Source: Flavimaricola sp. (GTDB taxonomy: Bacteria; Pseudomonadota; Alphaproteobacteria; Rhodobacterales; Rhodobacteraceae). From it: 60,519 nucleotides of DNA. Below, piece after piece: positions 45,613 through 56,649 of the stretch; position 1 is the first letter of the stretch; each line of letters begins with the position of its first letter. Where the stretch lies: assembly GCA_020629175.1 (NCBI GenBank), contig JAHDDU010000004.1, positions 73,491 through 134,009 on the forward strand, given 5' to 3'. The translations under genes and the position numbers were made by a program. The notes beneath the pieces were generated by a model, which saw only the letters and a list, made by a program, of their open reading frames with translations, was not told the DNA's origin and did no database searches.

Positions 45613-47082
45613 TTAGAGGCCGTAGATGCCGCGGAATTTCTCCTGCAGATAGCGGATCAGCGGCGCCTCTGACGGGTCAACCCCACTTGCATGCTTGATG
45701 GTATCGCGCGGCTCGTAAAGGCCGCCGTGAACTTGGAGATTGTCCCGCAGCCATCCCGTTGCCTTGGACGTATCACCGCGGGCCAAGTCAGCGTCCAGAG
45801 ATGGAACCGCCGCACGCAGCGCCTCGTAAAGACATCCGGCATAAACGTTGCCCAGCGAATATGTGGGGAAGTATCCAAACAGGCCAACAGGCCAGTGCAC
45901 ATCCTGCAGAACGCCATTCGCGGGCGTGTCCACAGCATAGCCAAAGTCCGATTTGAACCGGTCATTCCATGCCGCCTCAAGATCATTCAGCGCGAGATCA
46001 CCGGAGATCAGCGCGCGCTCGAGGTCAAAGCGGATCAGGACATGCAGGTTGTATTGCACCTCATCGGCCTCAGTCCGGATGTAGCCGTCAGAGACCCGGT
46101 TAACCGTGGTATAGAACGTATCTTCGTCCTTGATCCCAAAATCGCCAAACTGATCGCGCATGAGCCCGTAGAGGTAACCCGTAAAGGCGCGGCTGCGGCC
46201 CAGCTGGTTCTCGTAAATCCGGCTTTGGCTTTCGTGCACGCCCATCGAAACACCGCCGCCCACCGGCGTCAGCAAGTGATCGGCGTGGATGTTCTGCTCG
46301 TAGCAGGCATGGCCGACTTCATGGATTGTTGAGTAAAAACAATTGAATGGGTCGCGTTCTGCTGTCCGCGTTGTGATCCTTACATCCTGACCAGAGCCGG
46401 ATGAGAACGGATGCACCGCTTTGTCGATCCGGCCAATGGTGAAGTCATAGCCAAAGGCCTCTGCCAACTTCGTCGAGATCGCCAGCTGCCCCGCCTCGTC
46501 AAAGCTGTGATCCAGCTGCGGCGGCGCTTCGGCGTCAAGGATAGCTGCCCGAAGGTCTACAAGGCTGGGGCGCAAACCGTCAAACATCGCGGCCAGTTGC
46601 GCCGCGGTGGCCCCGGGTTCGTAATCCTGCAGCATCGCGTCGTAGACGGCGCCATCAGTGGCCAGTGCGGCCCCCTCTTCGCGTTTCAGGTCCAGAACCG
46701 TTTTGAACGTCGGCAAAAAAGCGGCGACGTCATTATTCGCCCGTGCCTCGGCCCAGATGCCTTGGGACTTCGACGTGACCTTGGCAATTTCGCTGGCCAG
46801 GGCTGCGGGCACTTTTGTGGCCCGGTCATAGCTTCGTTGAATATGCCGCAGGTTCGCCGTCTCAACCTCCGTCTCAGGTGTGGCGGCGGCCAGCCAATCA
46901 GCGATGCGCATGTCTGTCCGGCGGGCGTGCAGCATGCCTGACATCGCCCCCATCTCTTCTGCCCGTTGATCGGCAGAGCCGCGCGGCATCATCGTCTCTT
47001 GATCCCACCCCAGACGGCCCGCCACTTGGGACAGCGCCTCTGTCTCACGCTGAAAGGCCATAAGCTCGGAATATGCTGTCAT
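45613..47082 (-). CDS. Carboxypeptidase M32 (Taq type)
   Basis: 489 residues from ATG 47082. M32 enzymes are metal-dependent carboxypeptidases that remove C-terminal residues and are shaped as a long helical groove. The zinc motif HEVGH is at 254-258 (STIHEVGHACYEQN), and the third ligand region is GVHESQSRIYENQLGRS. The family marker DVRITTR is just before HEVGH. RTEADEVQYNLHVLIRFDLE near the C-terminal third is also typical. The gene lies 19 bases downstream of ctaA on the same strand. Confidence 0.92.
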   Translation of the reverse strand: MTAYSELMAFQRETEALSQVAGRLGWDQETMMPRGSADQRAEEMGAMSGMLHARRTDMRIADWLAAATPETEVETANLRHIQRSYDRATKVPAALASEIAKVTSKSQGIWAEARANNDVAAFLPTFKTVLDLKREEGAALATDGAVYDAMLQDYEPGATAAQLAAMFDGLRPSLVDLRAAILDAEAPPQLDHSFDEAGQLAISTKLAEAFGYDFTIGRIDKAVHPFSSGSGQDVRITTRTAERDPFNCFYSTIHEVGHACYEQNIHADHLLTPVGGGVSMGVHESQSRIYENQLGRSRAFTGYLYGLMRDQFGDFGIKDEDTFYTTVNRVSDGYIRTEADEVQYNLHVLIRFDLERALISGDLALNDLEAAWNDRFKSDFGYAVDTPANGVLQDVHWPVGLFGYFPTYSLGNVYAGCLYEALRAAVPSLDADLARGDTSKATGWLRDNLQVHGGLYEPRDTIKHASGVDPSEAPLIRYLQEKFRGIYGL

Positions 47083-47101
47083 ATCAATGTCTCTCAATGA
47101 G

Positions 47102-48253
47102 TTAGCCGCGCACAGATTGCGCGAGCGGGAAGCGTGTCAGGAAGCGGGCGCGCAAGATCGCGAGCCAGAGGATGACGCCCAGCAACTGGTGCACAATGGC
47201 GATCTGAAGCGGTGCCGAGTAGAGTGCGGTAACGATCCCCACGAGGATTTGCAGCCCCATCAGCGCCAGCACCACGTTGAACGCAAATCGTGTTTGCGTG
47301 TTGCCCGACGCGCGTGCTTTGCGCCAGACGACAAAGGCAAAGATGGCGAGCAGATAGCCCCACATCCGATGGATGAACTGCACGAGGCCCGCGTCTTCAA
47401 AGAAGTTGCGCCAGATGGGCGTGAGTGTGAACGGGTCCGGCGGGAAAAAGCCGTCGCCCATCAGCGGCCATGTCGGGAACGCACGGCCCGCGTCGATCCC
47501 AGCGACCAAAGCGCCTAGGATAATCTGAACAAAGCACAATATCATCAATGCGGTAGATAGCGATCTTAAACCAACATCCGCCGAACGACGGGCTTGCAGC
47601 AAGTCTGCTTCGCGCCGGGCAAAATGCAGCGAATAGACGTAGGCCAACCCGACAATGGTGAAGGCTATCCCCAGGTGTGTGGCCAACCTGTAAGAGGCGA
47701 CATCGAGCATGCCCTCCTGCAGGCCGGAGTGGACCATCCACCAGCCAACGGCGCCTTGGACTGCAACAAGCGCGCCGACGCCGAACAATGGCCCGGTCCA
47801 GCCGCCGGGGATTTGCTTGCGGACCAAAAAGTAGAGGAACCCGATCAGCGCGACGGCCCCGATGATGCGGCCAAGCACACGGTGGCCCCATTCCCAGTAG
47901 TAAATCACCTTGAACTCGGACAGGCTCATGCCTGCATTTTGTTCAATGTATTCAGGGATTTGTTTGTAGGCCTCAAACTCCGCATCCCAGGCCTCAGCGC
48001 TCATCGGCAGCATGATCCCGCTGATCGGCTCCCACTCGGTGATGCTGAGGCCGCTGTCGGTCAACCGGGTCAAACCGCCCACCACGATGGTCAGCACCAC
48101 CAGCGCTACGATGGACAAAAGCCAGGCGCGGATGCCGCTTCGGCCTGCGCCGCGGCCCCGGTCAATCACCCCTGTTGCAGCGACAGGTTTTTCAGCCTCG
48201 CTCACATCTGCAAAGATGCTGCGCGTGGAGTCTTTCTTTGGCGTAAGGCCCAT
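47102..48253 (-). CDS. ctaA: Heme A synthase (CtaA/Cox15)
   Basis: 383 residues from ATG 48253. A frame open upstream to 48367 adds 38 residues with no ribosome site. The enzyme oxidises the C8 methyl of heme O to a formyl group, giving heme A for cytochrome aa3. There are eight membrane segments. Conserved pieces include VVGGLTRLTDSGLSITEWEPISG, YYWEWGHRVLGRIIG with a heme-ligand His, HLGIAFTIVG, and VQFIHRMWGYLL. The N-terminal 40 residues are a soluble tail. Five evenly spaced ATGC cores stand in the gap between it and trmJ. Confidence 0.92.
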   Translation of the reverse strand: MGLTPKKDSTRSIFADVSEAEKPVAATGVIDRGRGAGRSGIRAWLLSIVALVVLTIVVGGLTRLTDSGLSITEWEPISGIMLPMSAEAWDAEFEAYKQIPEYIEQNAGMSLSEFKVIYYWEWGHRVLGRIIGAVALIGFLYFLVRKQIPGGWTGPLFGVGALVAVQGAVGWWMVHSGLQEGMLDVASYRLATHLGIAFTIVGLAYVYSLHFARREADLLQARRSADVGLRSLSTALMILCFVQIILGALVAGIDAGRAFPTWPLMGDGFFPPDPFTLTPIWRNFFEDAGLVQFIHRMWGYLLAIFAFVVWRKARASGNTQTRFAFNVVLALMGLQILVGIVTALYSAPLQIAIVHQLLGVILWLAILRARFLTRFPLAQSVRG

Positions 48254-48339
48254 GTGTGCGTCCCATTCGTCTTCGCTTGCGACGTATGTAAAGCCCGCGT
48301 CACAGACGGGCAAGCGGGTGCGACGATGGGGAAAGTGCG

Positions 48340-48387
48340 ATGCACACCCGATGCATATGTCATGCACATCCTATGCAGACGCCATGC
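48340..48387. repeat. Helically phased ATGC repeats upstream of ctaA
   Basis: ATGC occurs at 48340, 48351, 48362, 48373 and 48384, always exactly 11 bases apart. Four of the five continue as ATGCA, and the first and third share ATGCACA. The array fills about half of the 137-base gap between the trmJ stop and the ctaA start. Confidence 0.55.
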
Positions 48388-48390
48388 GGC

Positions 48391-49125
48391 CTATTCGGGC
48401 GGCGTTTTGCCGCGTAAGAGCTGCCGCAATACACCATGCAGCATGCGCGCATCCGCAGAGGTCAGCGGCATACGCGACCACAGGTTGCGCAGGTTCAGTT
48501 TCATCGACGCCTCTTTGTGCGGCGGGTACCAGAAACCGGCGTCAGTCAGCCTGTCTTCGTAATGCTGCGCCAGCGCTTCGACCTCTCCTACTGGGGCGAG
48601 GTCGACTGCGGCCCCCTCCTCAACTGTTCCGGCAACGCGCTGCCATTCATAGCCCAGTAGCAGGACACATTGGGCAAGGTTCAGCGAGGGGAACTGCGGG
48701 TTGACCGGCACCGAGATCAGCTTCGTTGCCCGCGCGATGTCGTCATTCTCCAGCCCGGCCCGCTCTGGCCCGAACATCACGGCGACTTTCTCGCCGCTGC
48801 TGATACGGCGCGCGGCGTCGGTCATCGCCTCTTCTGGTGTGAGCACCTGCTTGGTCAGATCGCGGTTGCGCGCGGTTGTTGCGTAGACATGCGTGCGGTC
48901 GGCCAAAGCCTCTGCCGTCGTGTCAAACATCTGCGCCTCGTCCAGCAAGCGCCCCGCCCCGCTGGCCATCGCCACAGCCTTTTGGTTGGGCCAGCCGTCG
49001 CGCGGGGCTGTTATGCGCATGTGATCGAGGCCAAAGTTCCACATCGCGCGGGCGGCCGCGCCGATGTTCTCGCCCATTTGCGGACGGATCAGGACAAAGG
49101 CAGGTTGCGGCGTGGCACTGGGCAT
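48391..49125 (-). CDS. trmJ: tRNA/rRNA methyltransferase TrmJ-like (SPOUT family)
   Basis: 244 residues. TrmJ 2'-O-methylates position 32 of tRNAs using SAM. The start PAFVLIRPQMGENIGAAARAMWNFGL is the usual opening. The SAM-binding knot shows VAVMFGPERAGLENDDIA and VPVNPQFPSLNLAQCVLLLGYEW. The C-terminal extension is helical. By length and motifs TrmJ is preferred over other TrmH-group members. The array in front of ctaA starts just after its stop. Confidence 0.88.
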   Translation of the reverse strand: MPSATPQPAFVLIRPQMGENIGAAARAMWNFGLDHMRITAPRDGWPNQKAVAMASGAGRLLDEAQMFDTTAEALADRTHVYATTARNRDLTKQVLTPEEAMTDAARRISSGEKVAVMFGPERAGLENDDIARATKLISVPVNPQFPSLNLAQCVLLLGYEWQRVAGTVEEGAAVDLAPVGEVEALAQHYEDRLTDAGFWYPPHKEASMKLNLRNLWSRMPLTSADARMLHGVLRQLLRGKTPPE

Positions 49126-49244
49126 GGGGCGTCCTCTTGGTTGCGGCTGCCTGATACGCGCAAGAGTACCCTACACGCAAGGTGGGGCTGGCGCGGCGGC
49201 CCGGCTGCGGCTAAGAGGCGGGGACCACGACAAAGGGCCGCGCT

Positions 49245-49868
49245 ATGACTGACGCCGTTGATGCACCGCAACTTTACCTGATCACCCCGCCGGAGATTGA
49301 CCTCGACGTCTTTCCCGGCGTGTTGTCCGCCTGCATGGATGCAACGGACGTGGCCTGCCTGCGGCTTGCGCTGTCGACGACGGATGAGAGCGAGATTGCC
49401 CGCGCTGCAGATGCCTGCAGAGACGTGGCACATGCCCGCGACGTGGCCATTGTGATCGACAGCCACATCCTCATGGTCGAGCGTCTGGGGCTGGACGGCG
49501 TGCATTTGACCGATGGCGCCCGTTCGGTCCGCAAAGTGCGGAGTGACTTGGGCGAAGATGCGGTTGTCGGCGCGTATTGCGGCGCGTCGAGCCATGATGG
49601 GATGACGGCAGGTGAATTGAACGCTGATTACGTCAGCTTTGGTCCTGTGGGCGCCACCCCCCTTGGCGACGGGACGCAGGCCGAAATCGGGCTGTTTGAA
49701 TGGTGGTCAATGATGATCGAAGTGCCGGTTGTCGCCGAAGGGGCGCTGGATGAGGCGCTGATCCGCGCTCTTGCGCCGCACACGGATTTCTTTGGCATCG
49801 GGGCCGAGATTTGGGGCGCGGATGATCCGGTCTCCGCATTGAAAGCGCTGCGAAGCGCTATGCTCTAG
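49245..49868 (+). CDS. Thiamine phosphate synthase (ThiE/TenI)-like protein
   Basis: 207 residues with the TIM-barrel pattern of ThiE: QLYLITPP at the N-terminus, VAIVIDSH, GLDGVHLTDGARSVRKVR, GAYCGASSHDGMTAGELNADYVSFGPVG and FGIGAEIW. ThiE proper has HLGQxD and a diphosphate-binding GPxFPTxTK pattern; here the equivalent positions differ (HLTDGA, GPVGATPLGDG). No thi genes are nearby. A diverged family member with an unknown reaction is therefore more likely than the thiamine enzyme itself. The stop shares four bases with olsA. Confidence 0.7.
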   Translation: MTDAVDAPQLYLITPPEIDLDVFPGVLSACMDATDVACLRLALSTTDESEIARAADACRDVAHARDVAIVIDSHILMVERLGLDGVHLTDGARSVRKVRSDLGEDAVVGAYCGASSHDGMTAGELNADYVSFGPVGATPLGDGTQAEIGLFEWWSMMIEVPVVAEGALDEALIRALAPHTDFFGIGAEIWGADDPVSALKALRSAML

Positions 49869-50677
49869 CCCGAATGCGCCGACCGCACGGCGGTTTCTGC
49901 TGCCTTGGCCAGCGTTTTGCGGGTTGCGGCCGCCTCTGGCGTGATGGTGGCCCCGTAAGTCACGGTGACGTCCCCCTGACGCCATGTGGACAGGATTTGA
50001 AGCAGGTGCGGGCCAAGGTCCATATCACCCCACCATCCATAGAATCGGACGTCCGCCCCCTCAGGGGCCGCGTAGTGGAGAGTTGTGGGTTGCAATTGGA
50101 TCGTTTCGCGCATCTCGGACGTGAGGAACGCCGCAAAGAGCGTTGATTTGAATGGCAAAACGCGGCGTCCGTCCGTGGACGTTCCTTCGGGGAAAAACAG
50201 CAATTGTTGACCCGCCTCAATCCGCTCTTGCAAGGCTGCGACGTGTTGTGCCGCTGCCTGACGGTCGCGCGCGATGAACAGCGTCCCCGTGGCTCGGGCC
50301 AGCGTTCCGATCCCCGGCCAGCCGGCGACCTCTGCCTTGGAGACAAATGTGATCCGCTGGCCCGCGTTCAAAACCAGAATGTCGAGCCAGGAGGAATGGT
50401 TGGCGATCACCGCACCACCCTCAGAGAGCGGCGCCCCTACACGCCGGACACGCAGCCCCATCAGCCACAGGATCACCCGGCAGGTGATCTGTGTGACGCG
50501 GTTGCTGCGCGGACGGGCCATGCCCCGCTCGGTCAGGCGCATCGCAAAGAGGGCTGCAAGGCCGATAAGCAGTGCGAGGATCATGAGCAGGCCGCGCACC
50601 GCCGCGAGGCCAAGGCCCAATGGGCCGGGCCGCCGCACAATGGGCGGTGCTTCGGAATGCCATGTTGGCGAGGTCAT
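49865..50677 (-). CDS. olsA: Lysophospholipid/lyso-ornithine lipid acyltransferase (PlsC/OlsA family)
   Basis: 270 residues. An N-terminal membrane helix (about 24-47) is followed by the acyltransferase motifs NHSSWLD (HxxxxD) and FPEGTS. The enzyme adds the second acyl chain to a lysolipid. Because its ATG overlaps the stop of an OlsB gene (ATGA), O-acylation of lyso-ornithine lipid is the best inference. A general 1-acylglycerol-phosphate acyltransferase remains possible. Confidence 0.82.
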   Translation of the reverse strand: MTSPTWHSEAPPIVRRPGPLGLGLAAVRGLLMILALLIGLAALFAMRLTERGMARPRSNRVTQITCRVILWLMGLRVRRVGAPLSEGGAVIANHSSWLDILVLNAGQRITFVSKAEVAGWPGIGTLARATGTLFIARDRQAAAQHVAALQERIEAGQQLLFFPEGTSTDGRRVLPFKSTLFAAFLTSEMRETIQLQPTTLHYAAPEGADVRFYGWWGDMDLGPHLLQILSTWRQGDVTVTYGATITPEAAATRKTLAKAAETAVRSAHSG

Positions 50678-51426
50678 GCCATCTGCCCGCGCGCGATCAT
50701 CTGGGACTGCGAGGGCGGCACCTGAGCTACGTCCAGTACCATGCAGACATCAATCGTGTTGAAGCCATGGTCGATGTAGACGCCCGACCCGACGCAACCG
50801 CCGAGTTTGAGGTAGCTTTTGATCAGCGCCGGTGTTCCGCGCATTGCGGCCACTCTGTCCACCTGATCAGCAGGAAGAAGCCTGGGCTGTGGCCCTCTCG
50901 CGGTTGGACAGAGCGCTAGCGGAGCGCGGTGGGCGTGCTGCAAGTGGGACAAAGCCTGTTGGTGGGCCAACGTGTCCGTTCCGTGGAACGACGCCACGCC
51001 GAACAACAGATCGATGGACGCCTCTTGCACATAACGCTCTATCCCTGCCCAGAGGTGCAGCAAAGCGGCACTGCCTCGGTAAGGCGCGAGGATACAACTG
51101 CGGCCGAGCTCCAGCAACCGTTTGCCAGAGGCGTGAAGCGGTGTCAGATCAAACTCGGAGTCCGTGTAGAACCCACCTGCCCGGGCGGCACCTTCAGCAT
51201 CCAACAGGCGGTAGACCCCGACGACCTGATCGGCGGCGTGGCGAGATATGTCGAGCAAGAGCAGATGTTGCGCTGTGGGATCAAAGCGGTCGGCCTCGAT
51301 TTCTTCCGATATGCCTCCAGCGGTGGCCCCCAGCTCTTGCACAAAGACCTGATGCCGCAGCCTCTGTGCCGCGCGAACATCGCTTTCGCTCTGTGCGAGC
51401 CGAGTTTCAAAGAGGGGGACAGGCAC
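50674..51426 (-). CDS. olsB: Ornithine N-acyltransferase OlsB (GNAT fold)
   Basis: 250 residues from GTG 51426; upstream in-frame codons are blocked by a stop. OlsB uses 3-hydroxyacyl-ACP to acylate the alpha-amine of ornithine, the first step of phosphorus-free ornithine lipids. Motifs are AAQRLRHQVFVQELGA, VVGVYRLL, FDLTPL, LLELGRSCILAPYRG and YLKLGGCVGSGVYIDHGFNTIDVCMVLD. It opens the olsB-olsA operon. Confidence 0.87.
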   Translation of the reverse strand: MPVPLFETRLAQSESDVRAAQRLRHQVFVQELGATAGGISEEIEADRFDPTAQHLLLLDISRHAADQVVGVYRLLDAEGAARAGGFYTDSEFDLTPLHASGKRLLELGRSCILAPYRGSAALLHLWAGIERYVQEASIDLLFGVASFHGTDTLAHQQALSHLQHAHRAPLALCPTARGPQPRLLPADQVDRVAAMRGTPALIKSYLKLGGCVGSGVYIDHGFNTIDVCMVLDVAQVPPSQSQMIARGQMA

Positions 51427-51576
51427 GCCAATCAGCCCATATTGGTTGAGAGAATTTCGGGATTTTTAGGCATGCGTAAACCTTTTGGCAATGAATTCGA
51501 CAGTATCGTTAACTTGCGCCTGTGAAGGTTAATTTGACTTATGCACGCATTTTGCTACCTATGGTTGCATTTTGCA

Positions 51577-51756
51577 TTACGTAGACACAAGGACAAGTGT
51601 GATGAGTGTTCCATCGATCACGACCTTGCCGACCTCGGCAAAGTTCACTGTGATCTTGCCGTTGATGTTTGACTGCACTTGCCCGTCCCCCCAATCGTCT
51701 TCGGTCGGGTGGCGGACGATCATGCCGGGGGCCAAAATTGCGTTCAGATCAGACAT
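51577..51756 (-). CDS. DUF3553 family small protein, 59 aa
   Basis: A 59-residue frame: MSDLNAILAPGMIVRHPTE at the start, then DWGDGQVQSNINGKITVNF and an end of alternating hydrophobic residues. This fits DUF3553, a small beta-barrel-like family of Rhodobacterales. The start lies 27 bases from the chpT ATG on the other strand. Function is unknown; linkage to ChpT suggests a role with the cell-cycle phosphorelay, by context only. Confidence 0.75.
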   Translation of the reverse strand: MSDLNAILAPGMIVRHPTEDDWGDGQVQSNINGKITVNFAEVGKVVIDGTLITLVLVST

Positions 51757-51783
51757 GTCGTCCTTGCTCCCTCAGGCAGCCAC

Positions 51784-52380
51784 ATGAGCCGCGTTCAAAC
51801 CCTCAGCGCGCTTGTCGGGTCGCGCATTTGCCATGACCTCATCAGCCCTTTGGGGGCGATTGGCAATGGTATTGAGCTAATGGGCCTTTCGGAAAACGCA
51901 AGCTCGCCCGAGTTTTCCCTCATCGAGGAGAGCGTGCAAAGCGCGAATGCGCGGATCAAATTCTTTCGCATTGCTTACGGGATGGCGCGCGAGGATCAGA
52001 ACATCAGCCGGGCCGAGATCACCAGCACGCTGACCGCCAGCGCCCGCGGCGGGCGGCTGAGTTATCATTGGGACGTTGAAGGGGATCAGCCCAAGAGCAC
52101 GGTGCGTCTGGCGTTTTTGCTGTTCCAGTGTCTTGAAACCGCAATGCCCTTCGGTGGCCATATCACTGTGCAGGATGAGGGCGGTCAGATGGTTGTGACT
52201 GCCGAGGCTGAGCGGATGAAGATTGAGCCGGAGCTGTGGGAGAACCTTACAGCACGGCGGCCGCACACGCGGGTCAGTGCAGGACACGTGCAATTCGCCC
52301 TGCTCCCCGAGGTCATGTCCGAAGGTGATCGCCGCCTCGCGCTCCAGATCAGTCAAGGGCGCATCACAGCGCGGTTCTAG
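51784..52380 (+). CDS. chpT: Histidine phosphotransferase ChpT
   Basis: 198 residues from ATG 51784. ChpT relays phosphate from CckA to CtrA and CpdR in alphaproteobacteria. It mimics a histidine-kinase dimerisation domain: the phospho-accepting H17 is in [21 protein letters not shown]. The following degenerate ATPase-like domain lacks the N and G boxes ([19 protein letters not shown]), as expected for ChpT. The start is very close to the divergent DUF3553 gene. Confidence 0.87.
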   Translation: MSRVQTLSALVGSRICHDLISPLGAIGNGIELMGLSENASSPEFSLIEESVQSANARIKFFRIAYGMAREDQNISRAEITSTLTASARGGRLSYHWDVEGDQPKSTVRLAFLLFQCLETAMPFGGHITVQDEGGQMVVTAEAERMKIEPELWENLTARRPHTRVSAGHVQFALLPEVMSEGDRRLALQISQGRITARF

Positions 52381-53642
52381 GCCCGCACTGCACCGCCACC
52401 AGAGACGAGATATTTGAAGCTCGTCAATTGTTCGGCCCCCACCGGTCCACGCGCGTGCATTTTGCCCGTCGCGATCCCGATCTCAGCACCCATCCCGAAT
52501 TCTCCGCCATCGGCGAATTGCGTGGAAGCATTGTGCATCAGGATTGCGCTGTCGAGCTGGGCAAAGAAGTGATCGCGGGCCTGCAAATCCTCGGTAATGA
52601 TCGCGTCCGTGTGGTTGGAACCAAACTGCCGGATGTGGGCGATAGCTTCGTCCACACCGTCAACAAGCTTTGCGGCACAGATCATATCCAGAAATTCGGT
52701 TCCGAAATCCTCTGACGTTGCAGGTGTGGTGCCGACAACCTTGGCAAGCTCACCCTCCGCGCGGACTTCAACGCCGAGATCAGTCAGGCCTGTGATCAGC
52801 CCGTCGCCGTGTTCGGTGTAGAACCGCCAATCAATCAAGAGACACTCCATCGCGCCGCAAATCCCGGTGCGGCGGGTTTTGGCGTTGATGATGATCTCGC
52901 GCGCCATCTCGGGATTTGCCGTCGCCCCCACGTAGATGTGACAGATCCCCTCGAGATGCGCAAAGACGGGCACCCGCGCCTCACGTTGGACGAGGCCGAC
53001 GAGACCCTTGCCACCACGAGGCACGATGACGTCGATTGTATCGGTCGCCGTGAGCATCGCCTGCACGGCAGCGCGGTCCCGCGTGGGGACCAGTTGGATC
53101 GCGTCCTCCGGCAGACCCGCCTCGCGCAAACCTTGTTGAAGACAGGCGTGTAAGGCGCTGGAAGAATGGAATGATTCAGAGCCACCGCGCAAAATGACCG
53201 CGTTGCCGGATTTGAGGCACAGAGCGCCTGCGTCTGCTGTCACATTCGGGCGGGATTCGTAGATGACGCCGATGACACCGAGGGGCGTGCGAACGCGCTG
53301 GATGCGAAGGCCATTGGCCTCTTCCCATTCCGCGGTGACTTCGCCCACGGGATCGTTTTGCGCGGCAATTGCCTTGAGCCCGTCAACGATGCTGCGGATG
53401 CGTGGCTCGTCCAGCATCAGGCGGTCCATCATTGCGGGGCTGAGGCCCTTCTCTTCGCCGTAGACCAGGTCCTCGGCGTTGGCGTCCATGATGTTTTGCC
53501 GGTTCGCCCAGACGGCCTCGGCGGCACCGATCAAGGCTGCATGCTTGCGCTCGGCCGAGGCTGTTGCAAGCGCCTGAGCGGCAGTTCTGGCCCGTTGGCC
53601 GATGTCGGCCATCATGGTGGTGATGTCTGGCGATTTTGTCAT
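52377..53642 (-). CDS. proA: Gamma-glutamyl phosphate reductase
   Basis: 421 residues. ProA reduces glutamyl phosphate to glutamate semialdehyde in proline synthesis. The aldehyde-dehydrogenase fold shows [35 protein letters not shown], the catalytic Cys in [16 protein letters not shown], and [21 protein letters not shown] near the end. It is 27 bases downstream of proB on the same strand. Its stop shares CTAG with the convergent chpT. Confidence 0.96.
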   Translation of the reverse strand: MTKSPDITTMMADIGQRARTAAQALATASAERKHAALIGAAEAVWANRQNIMDANAEDLVYGEEKGLSPAMMDRLMLDEPRIRSIVDGLKAIAAQNDPVGEVTAEWEEANGLRIQRVRTPLGVIGVIYESRPNVTADAGALCLKSGNAVILRGGSESFHSSSALHACLQQGLREAGLPEDAIQLVPTRDRAAVQAMLTATDTIDVIVPRGGKGLVGLVQREARVPVFAHLEGICHIYVGATANPEMAREIIINAKTRRTGICGAMECLLIDWRFYTEHGDGLITGLTDLGVEVRAEGELAKVVGTTPATSEDFGTEFLDMICAAKLVDGVDEAIAHIRQFGSNHTDAIITEDLQARDHFFAQLDSAILMHNASTQFADGGEFGMGAEIGIATGKMHARGPVGAEQLTSFKYLVSGGGAVRA

Positions 53643-53669
53643 GGGTCGGGCCTTTGGCGAGGTATGGAT

Positions 53670-55861
<2,192 letters not shown>

Positions 55862-55923
55862 CTATTGGGCGGTGGGCTTCAAGTTTGTCGGAACCATTGT
55901 TCCGTTGCTCGCGTTAACCTTCA

Positions 55924-55939
55924 TTAACAAATTGTTAGG
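55924..55939. promoter_or_regulatory. CtrA-like site between obgE and the excalibur gene
   Basis: TTAAC-AAATT-GTTAGG matches the TTAAC-N5-GTTAAC pattern except at the last half. A further TTAACC lies at 55914-55919. Its place, 10 bases before the start of the downstream gene, would favour a repressive role on that gene. Confidence 0.3.
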
Positions 55940-55948
55940 AATTTGGTT

Positions 55949-56173
55949 ATGCGCTCTCTGATTTTCGCTGTTCCATTCGTGGTTCTGTCTGCTCCGCTGG
56001 AATCTCAGGGGTGTCACGCGAGCTACACTGGCGTGTGTGTGCCCATTGCCAGCGATGTTGATTGTGCCGGTGGGAGTGGGAATGGTCCGGCTTATGTTCA
56101 GGGGCCTATTCGGGTTGTTGGGCCAGATGTCTACGGCTTGGATCGGGACGGTGACGGGATTGCCTGTGAATAG
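55949..56173 (+). CDS. Small secreted excalibur calcium-binding-domain protein
   Basis: 74 residues from ATG 55949, with AGGA eight bases upstream. A signal peptide (about 1-19) is followed by a Cys-rich segment (GCHASYTGVCVPIASDVDCAG) and the excalibur motif DRDGDGIACE at the C-terminus, a presumed Ca2+-binding DxDxDG loop with its Cys. Similar domains often follow nucleases on cell surfaces, but here the domain stands alone. The last 43 bases overlap the end of the convergent acetyltransferase gene. Confidence 0.75.
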   Translation: MRSLIFAVPFVVLSAPLESQGCHASYTGVCVPIASDVDCAGGSGNGPAYVQGPIRVVGPDVYGLDRDGDGIACE

Positions 56174-56649
56174 GCCGACAATCTAAGCCGATAAGTACGA
56201 GACAAGGTCGGTGTGCCGCGCGCACGGGCGTAGACGTATTGGGTGTTCCAATGCTCGAACCCGAATTTGAGGAGCAGTGCATGCGAGGCGGGGTTGTCGT
56301 ACCAAGTCTCGGCTGTGATGCGCCGTGATTGCGGGTTTTCGCGGATGTGACGGTCAATGGCATAGCGGACCGCCTTGGTCCCCAGACCTTGGCCCTGGTG
56401 ATCGGGATGGATGGCATAGCCGATGTCGGCATCGATGATCCCGATCGTCCCAACAAGCCGGTCGTTAAGGCAGATGGCGACGGCAAACCCGTTGGGCTTA
56501 GCATAGGGAACACATCGCTGGCGCACGAGGTCGGGGTCAACCGGCCACGTCCAACCATCAAGCTGGCGCACGACCGACCAGATCGAGGCAAGTGCCAGGA
56601 TATCATCGTAGTCGGATGCGCGAATGTCGCGGAACGTTAGCTCAGCCAT
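56131..56649 (-). CDS. GNAT-family N-acetyltransferase (1)
   Basis: 172 residues. The acetyl-CoA pyrophosphate-binding motif is YAIHPDHQGQGLGTKAV (Q/RxxGxG/A form). The motif D/B region is NPASHALLLKFGFEHW. Its first eight bases overlap the end of the next upstream acetyltransferase gene, so the three GNAT genes form one operon. The C-terminal 14 residues lie opposite the excalibur gene. Acceptor unknown. Confidence 0.82.
   Translation of the reverse strand: MAELTFRDIRASDYDDILALASIWSVVRQLDGWTWPVDPDLVRQRCVPYAKPNGFAVAICLNDRLVGTIGIIDADIGYAIHPDHQGQGLGTKAVRYAIDRHIRENPQSRRITAETWYDNPASHALLLKFGFEHWNTQYVYARARGTPTLSRTYRLRLSAYSQAIPSPSRSKP

Noticed and set aside
48254-48367. An N-terminal extension of heme A synthase (38 residues including CIGC and VCDAGF)
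   Set aside because: It looks almost plausible as a small Cys motif, but there is no ribosome site at its start, and it runs through the 11-base repeat array. The ATG at 48253 gives the normal length.
51495-51525. A Pho box before olsB, because ornithine lipids are often phosphate-regulated
   Set aside because: Only one CTGTC-like half is present (ACTGTCGAATTCATTG); the second direct repeat 11 bases on is missing.
51509-51532. A CtrA site formed by two TTAA elements upstream of olsB
   Set aside because: The two TTAA are separated by 16 bases, not seven.
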